From Sphaeroforma sirkka (lineage: Eukaryota; Opisthokonta; Ichthyosporea; Ichthyophonida), in contig LUCW03001059.1 in NCBI GenBank assembly GCA_001586965.3, positions 10,001-31,112 of the forward strand: DNA of 21,112 nucleotides, read 5' to 3'. Shown here in pieces: positions 18,589 through 21,112 of this stretch. The notes beneath the pieces are model-generated. The model had not been told where the DNA came from and made no database searches. It was given only the letters and a program-made list of their open reading frames with translations. The position numbers and the translations under genes were made by a program. Positions within the stretch are counted from its first letter, which is position 1. Every line of letters starts with the position of its first letter.

Positions 18589-18755
18589 GTTTCATTTTGT
18601 ATGTGTTTTGTCACATTTGTGGGTATGTAGTGTGCTGTTATAGGCGCCCGACTACCAATGTGTGCCATATGCGAGCAAAATGATATATCGGTTTTGAAGT
18701 CGACTATGCATTGATTGGCGGCTGCCGTTGTTGGTTTATTGTGTTTCCAGTGCAT
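18552..18755 (-). other. Upstream open reading frame overlapping the protease start
   Basis: A 67-codon frame begins with ATG at 18753-18755, runs out of frame through the main start codon and ends about 34 bases inside the protease gene. A further ATG in the same frame lies 7 bases before the main ATG. Whether it is in the mRNA depends on the unknown transcription start. It may be chance. Confidence 0.25.
18683..18720 (-). promoter_or_regulatory. Possible core promoter of the protease gene (CCAAT box plus TATA-like site)
   Basis: On the minus strand GCCAATC lies at about 18715-18721, some 128 bases before the ATG, and a TATA-like GATATATCA lies about 30 bases further downstream at 18682-18690. 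Order and spacing are plausible, but both motifs are short and unproven. Confidence 0.25.
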
Positions 18756-19607
18756 CTTCGTGAATGTTTATTGTGACAGTGTATTTATCGCGGTCATGGC
18801 ATGCATACACAAGGCATATTTTGAACTTTTTTTTGCTACTTTTAAAAAAACAATAGGGACTCAATTACTTGGTGTTTGTTTTTAAAACAAATGTAAAATA
18901 TACATTACAAATACATATACTATTTTTAAAATAGTCCAATATACTTAGTTGCTTCCGAAGTTCCGTGCTTGGCTATGTACTACTCAGTACTCACCTACTG
19001 ACTAGTAACAAGTATAGTCATGGGCCGCATACCACTAGTACTCAAATAGTAAATTACTCTCACTATTATCATAAAAAAATGTGGTTTTTAAGTTGTTGTT
19101 TTTATTTTTTTTAAAAATGCACAACAAAGTAGTAAGTCCAAACCACATAGATATTCATGTTTTATGTAAGTGATAAAAAGGCTAAATCATAAAATGATAA
19201 TTAATTCTTTTTAAAATTATATTTCATAAAAACTAAAACAATTCACACAGACTACAGCGTCTCTTGTGACTTTGGGTCTGTTGTACTGTAGTGACGAGGT
19301 GCGAAGTATCGGCTCGCTGCTGAGACATTCTAAGCTATTTGATTGGTAGATAATCTATCAGCACGAGATAGGTTTTTCCTACCCATTGACCAGGGAGGTT
19401 TTTTTACCCCTGAACATATTACGATATGTCAGTTAGTACAGTGTAGAAACTATGAATACGCTGAGAAAACAGGGAATAAAGTATTTAGTTTGAGGTCTAT
19501 CTATCTTAAAAGCATATTTCCAACTCCTAAGTCTGAAGTCTCACGACTCACTGTGTGAACTCAGAACTGTGAACTGTGAAGCCTGAACCTGACTTGTTGC
19601 CTGTTGG

Positions 19608-20810
19608 TAAACGACACGACATTTTGCACTTCCGCCATATTTGGCCTTAACGACATGGCGACATTGGCGGAAACCTGGTGTCCACTCGGTAACCTCAAAG
19701 GCTCAAACCTGTCGCCTGAAAGGTTGAAACGACTAGACCTGGAATATTCGCGAATGAAATGGCTTAGTGTATTCCTTAGTCCATGAAATATATTTATTGA
19801 CCTGAATAATAGCCGTGGCGGAAACTAGAGATTAACGACACGACAACAGTTCCGAAGTATCCGACAGTCGTTTACCTGTCGAATATAGCGACAGTGTCGC
19901 CATCTCATACTGTGTTACTGCCGCCATCTCATATAGCGACACTGTCGCTAACATACCAAGCCAGCTCTGAATACTGAATAGTGAACACTGAACTCCGATA
20001 TGTATACTGGTAGTCTCTAAGCTGACCTGGTAAACGACCCCTGTCGCATTTATTAATGACACTCGCATTAACGCGACATGTCGTTGTCGCATTGGTCGCA
20101 ATAGTATCACTGGTTATTCCGACAGACCCTGATTTTGTATATTATGTAGTGGCTATTTTCAGATGTCCCTATTCTTTAAAACATCGTCATTTAAAATCAT
20201 TTTAACTATATTCCTTTTTGCAGCAGTCCAATATAGTGCGATCGGATGTACATCACTCTACTTGGCACCTGAACTTTGACAGAGCATGAAACTTGAAGTA
20301 GTGATTCTTTCGAGGACGAGGAAGTTAGATGGAGGAGTTAGATGACCTGGTCTTGAACATCACTCGGAATAAAACTCGGAAAAATGAATGGTTCAAACTC
20401 CACTATTACGAAAAACCTAAAATTGACCGTTGTGGATATGCCTTTCTAAGAGATACACTATAGAGGGATCGATAACAGACACTTACGGTCGAATATGCGT
20501 ATGCATATTCGACAGCTTGTTCAACCTAGAGTTTACGACTACTTCTCCGACTGACGACTGTCCGTTGATGTCACATTAGTAGCTATAAGTTGTCGTGTTC
20601 AAAATAGACGGTACTGTTGTCAATAGTACTAATTGTCACACCATGACTGTCAAATACCATGTCGTTTTCGTCTGCGGCATGTCGTATACGAACGCTACAT
20701 GTCGTTTATATCGTTTTCCATATTCGACCATGAATCAATGCGACATGAATGTCTTTTGCAAAACCAACTCCAATTTGATTGCGACGTGTTGTTGACTCGT
20801 TGTCGCATAC
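19608..20810. repeat. Cluster of CGACA/TGTCG pentamers
   Basis: By my count about 25 occurrences of CGACA or its complement TGTCG lie in 1.2 kb, several as TTAACGACAYGRCGACA-like words (near 19,610, 19,650, 19,835, 20,068). A pair of inverted copies of GCGACAGTGTCGC sits at about 19,888 and 19,936. CGACA dominates the left part and TGTCG the right part. Confidence 0.55.
20488..20513. repeat. Perfect 11-bp inverted repeat with 4-base loop
   Basis: GTCGAATATGC, then GTAT, then GCATATTCGAC. A 26-bp palindrome that could bind a dimeric factor or form a small cruciform. Confidence 0.85.
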
Positions 20811-21022
20811 AAGATCCGTCTCACAGAGAGATAGTACATAAATATGTGACATATTTTAATTAGAGTAAATAATGAATTAATGTTACGCAACTTTTGTTAA
20901 TTTATGTTATATAATAAACTTTACATGAGACTTGGGAGGCTAAATCAGTTGAGATATTACCTATTATCGAGGTGAAATCTTTAGATGAACACATGGATTC
21001 GCCTCACGCATGTCCACATCCG

Positions 21023-21112
21023 CTATACTCCTCGCTGAAATTTGCTTTCATCTTCGATACCAATATCTTCAGTAACAGCTTCCTGCGCCCTTCTAACCCG
21101 ATGAACTACTAC
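21023..21112 (-). CDS. Possible C-terminal end of a gene entering from the right edge
   Basis: Reading left from the window edge, one frame is open for 29 codons and ends in TAG at 21023-21025; the other two minus frames stop at once or within seven codons. It encodes VVVHRVRRAQEAVTEDIGI then EDESKFQRGV, a charged segment with coding-like composition. No domain is recognised. The fragment is short, so this could be chance. Confidence 0.35.
   Translation of the reverse strand, partial: VVVHRVRRAQEAVTEDIGIEDESKFQRGV

Larger units (their letters stand above)
18756..21022. other. Intergenic stretch, no gene seen
   Basis: 18,800-19,250 is rich in TTTTTAAAA-type runs, including the palindrome CTATTTTTAAAATAG near 18,921. 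A 71-codon frame at 19,343-19,558 has no ATG and no recognised domain. 19,600-20,820 carries the CGACA/TGTCG cluster listed separately. No exon could be supported. Confidence 0.45.

Noticed and set aside
19343-19558. 71-codon plus-strand frame with mixed composition
   Set aside because: It has no ATG, no acceptor that clearly defines an exon and no recognisable domain.
19832-20110. 92-codon minus-strand frame
   Set aside because: It spans the CGACA/TGTCG motif cluster, which gives repeated strings such as YEMA; no domain and no upstream signals.
20300-20345. TTTCGAGGACGAGG followed by a purine-rich run, similar to the end of some retroelement internal regions
   Set aside because: No reverse transcriptase or other coding remains nearby and no terminal repeat recognised; the match is too short.

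Overview
The window looks like nuclear DNA of an intron-rich eukaryote, most likely a holozoan (an animal or one of its unicellular relatives). One gene encodes a phosphotyrosine-binding SH2 domain. The other encodes a secreted adamalysin-like metalloprotease with a long EGF array. Together with spliceosomal introns and heavy microsatellite content, this suggests a unicellular holozoan such as an ichthyosporean. That placement is inference: no rRNA or other marker is present.

Layout. (1) 13-7329, + strand: the 3' portion of a split gene, with about eight exons of 62-237 nt separated by introns of roughly 0.1-2.1 kb. Exons 1-5 join in consistent phase across GT..AG introns and give a Ser-rich region, an acidic linker and an SH2 domain with the FLVR-type motif GTWLVR and a following His. 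The last exons are less certain. An AATAAA signal lies at 7404. The introns hold (TA)n, (TG)n, (ACTC)n and (TATG)n tracts, a foldback element and several minisatellites. Two of these minisatellites cross the exon-intron boundaries on both sides of intron 3, multiplying donor-like and acceptor-like sites. (2) 7410-8455: no gene seen. (3) About 8456-15175: a gene-free repetitive tract in which G/T-rich blocks of imperfect GTGTCY hexamers recur three times in direct orientation, each followed by (TA)n and then TAA/TATG/GCCAAT-rich DNA. This forms a large tandem unit of about 1.9-2.3 kb. (4) 15760-18588, - strand: an intact, uninterrupted 942-codon gene for a secreted metzincin with a furin-type site and 13 EGF modules. 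(5) 18589-21022: its upstream region, then unique and semi-repetitive DNA with a dense cluster of CGACA/TGTCG pentamers and a perfect palindrome. (6) 21023-21112, - strand: possibly the last 29 codons of another gene entering from the right edge.

The two recognisable genes point away from each other across the repeat tract only in the sense that their 3' ends face it: the SH2 gene ends at about 7.4 kb and the protease gene ends at 15.76 kb. One would act inside the cell in phosphotyrosine signalling and the other outside the cell in proteolysis. Nothing in the window ties them into one pathway. Most long open frames in the repeat tracts are artefacts, because TAT/ATT/TTA and GTG/TCT repeats contain no stop codons in some frames.
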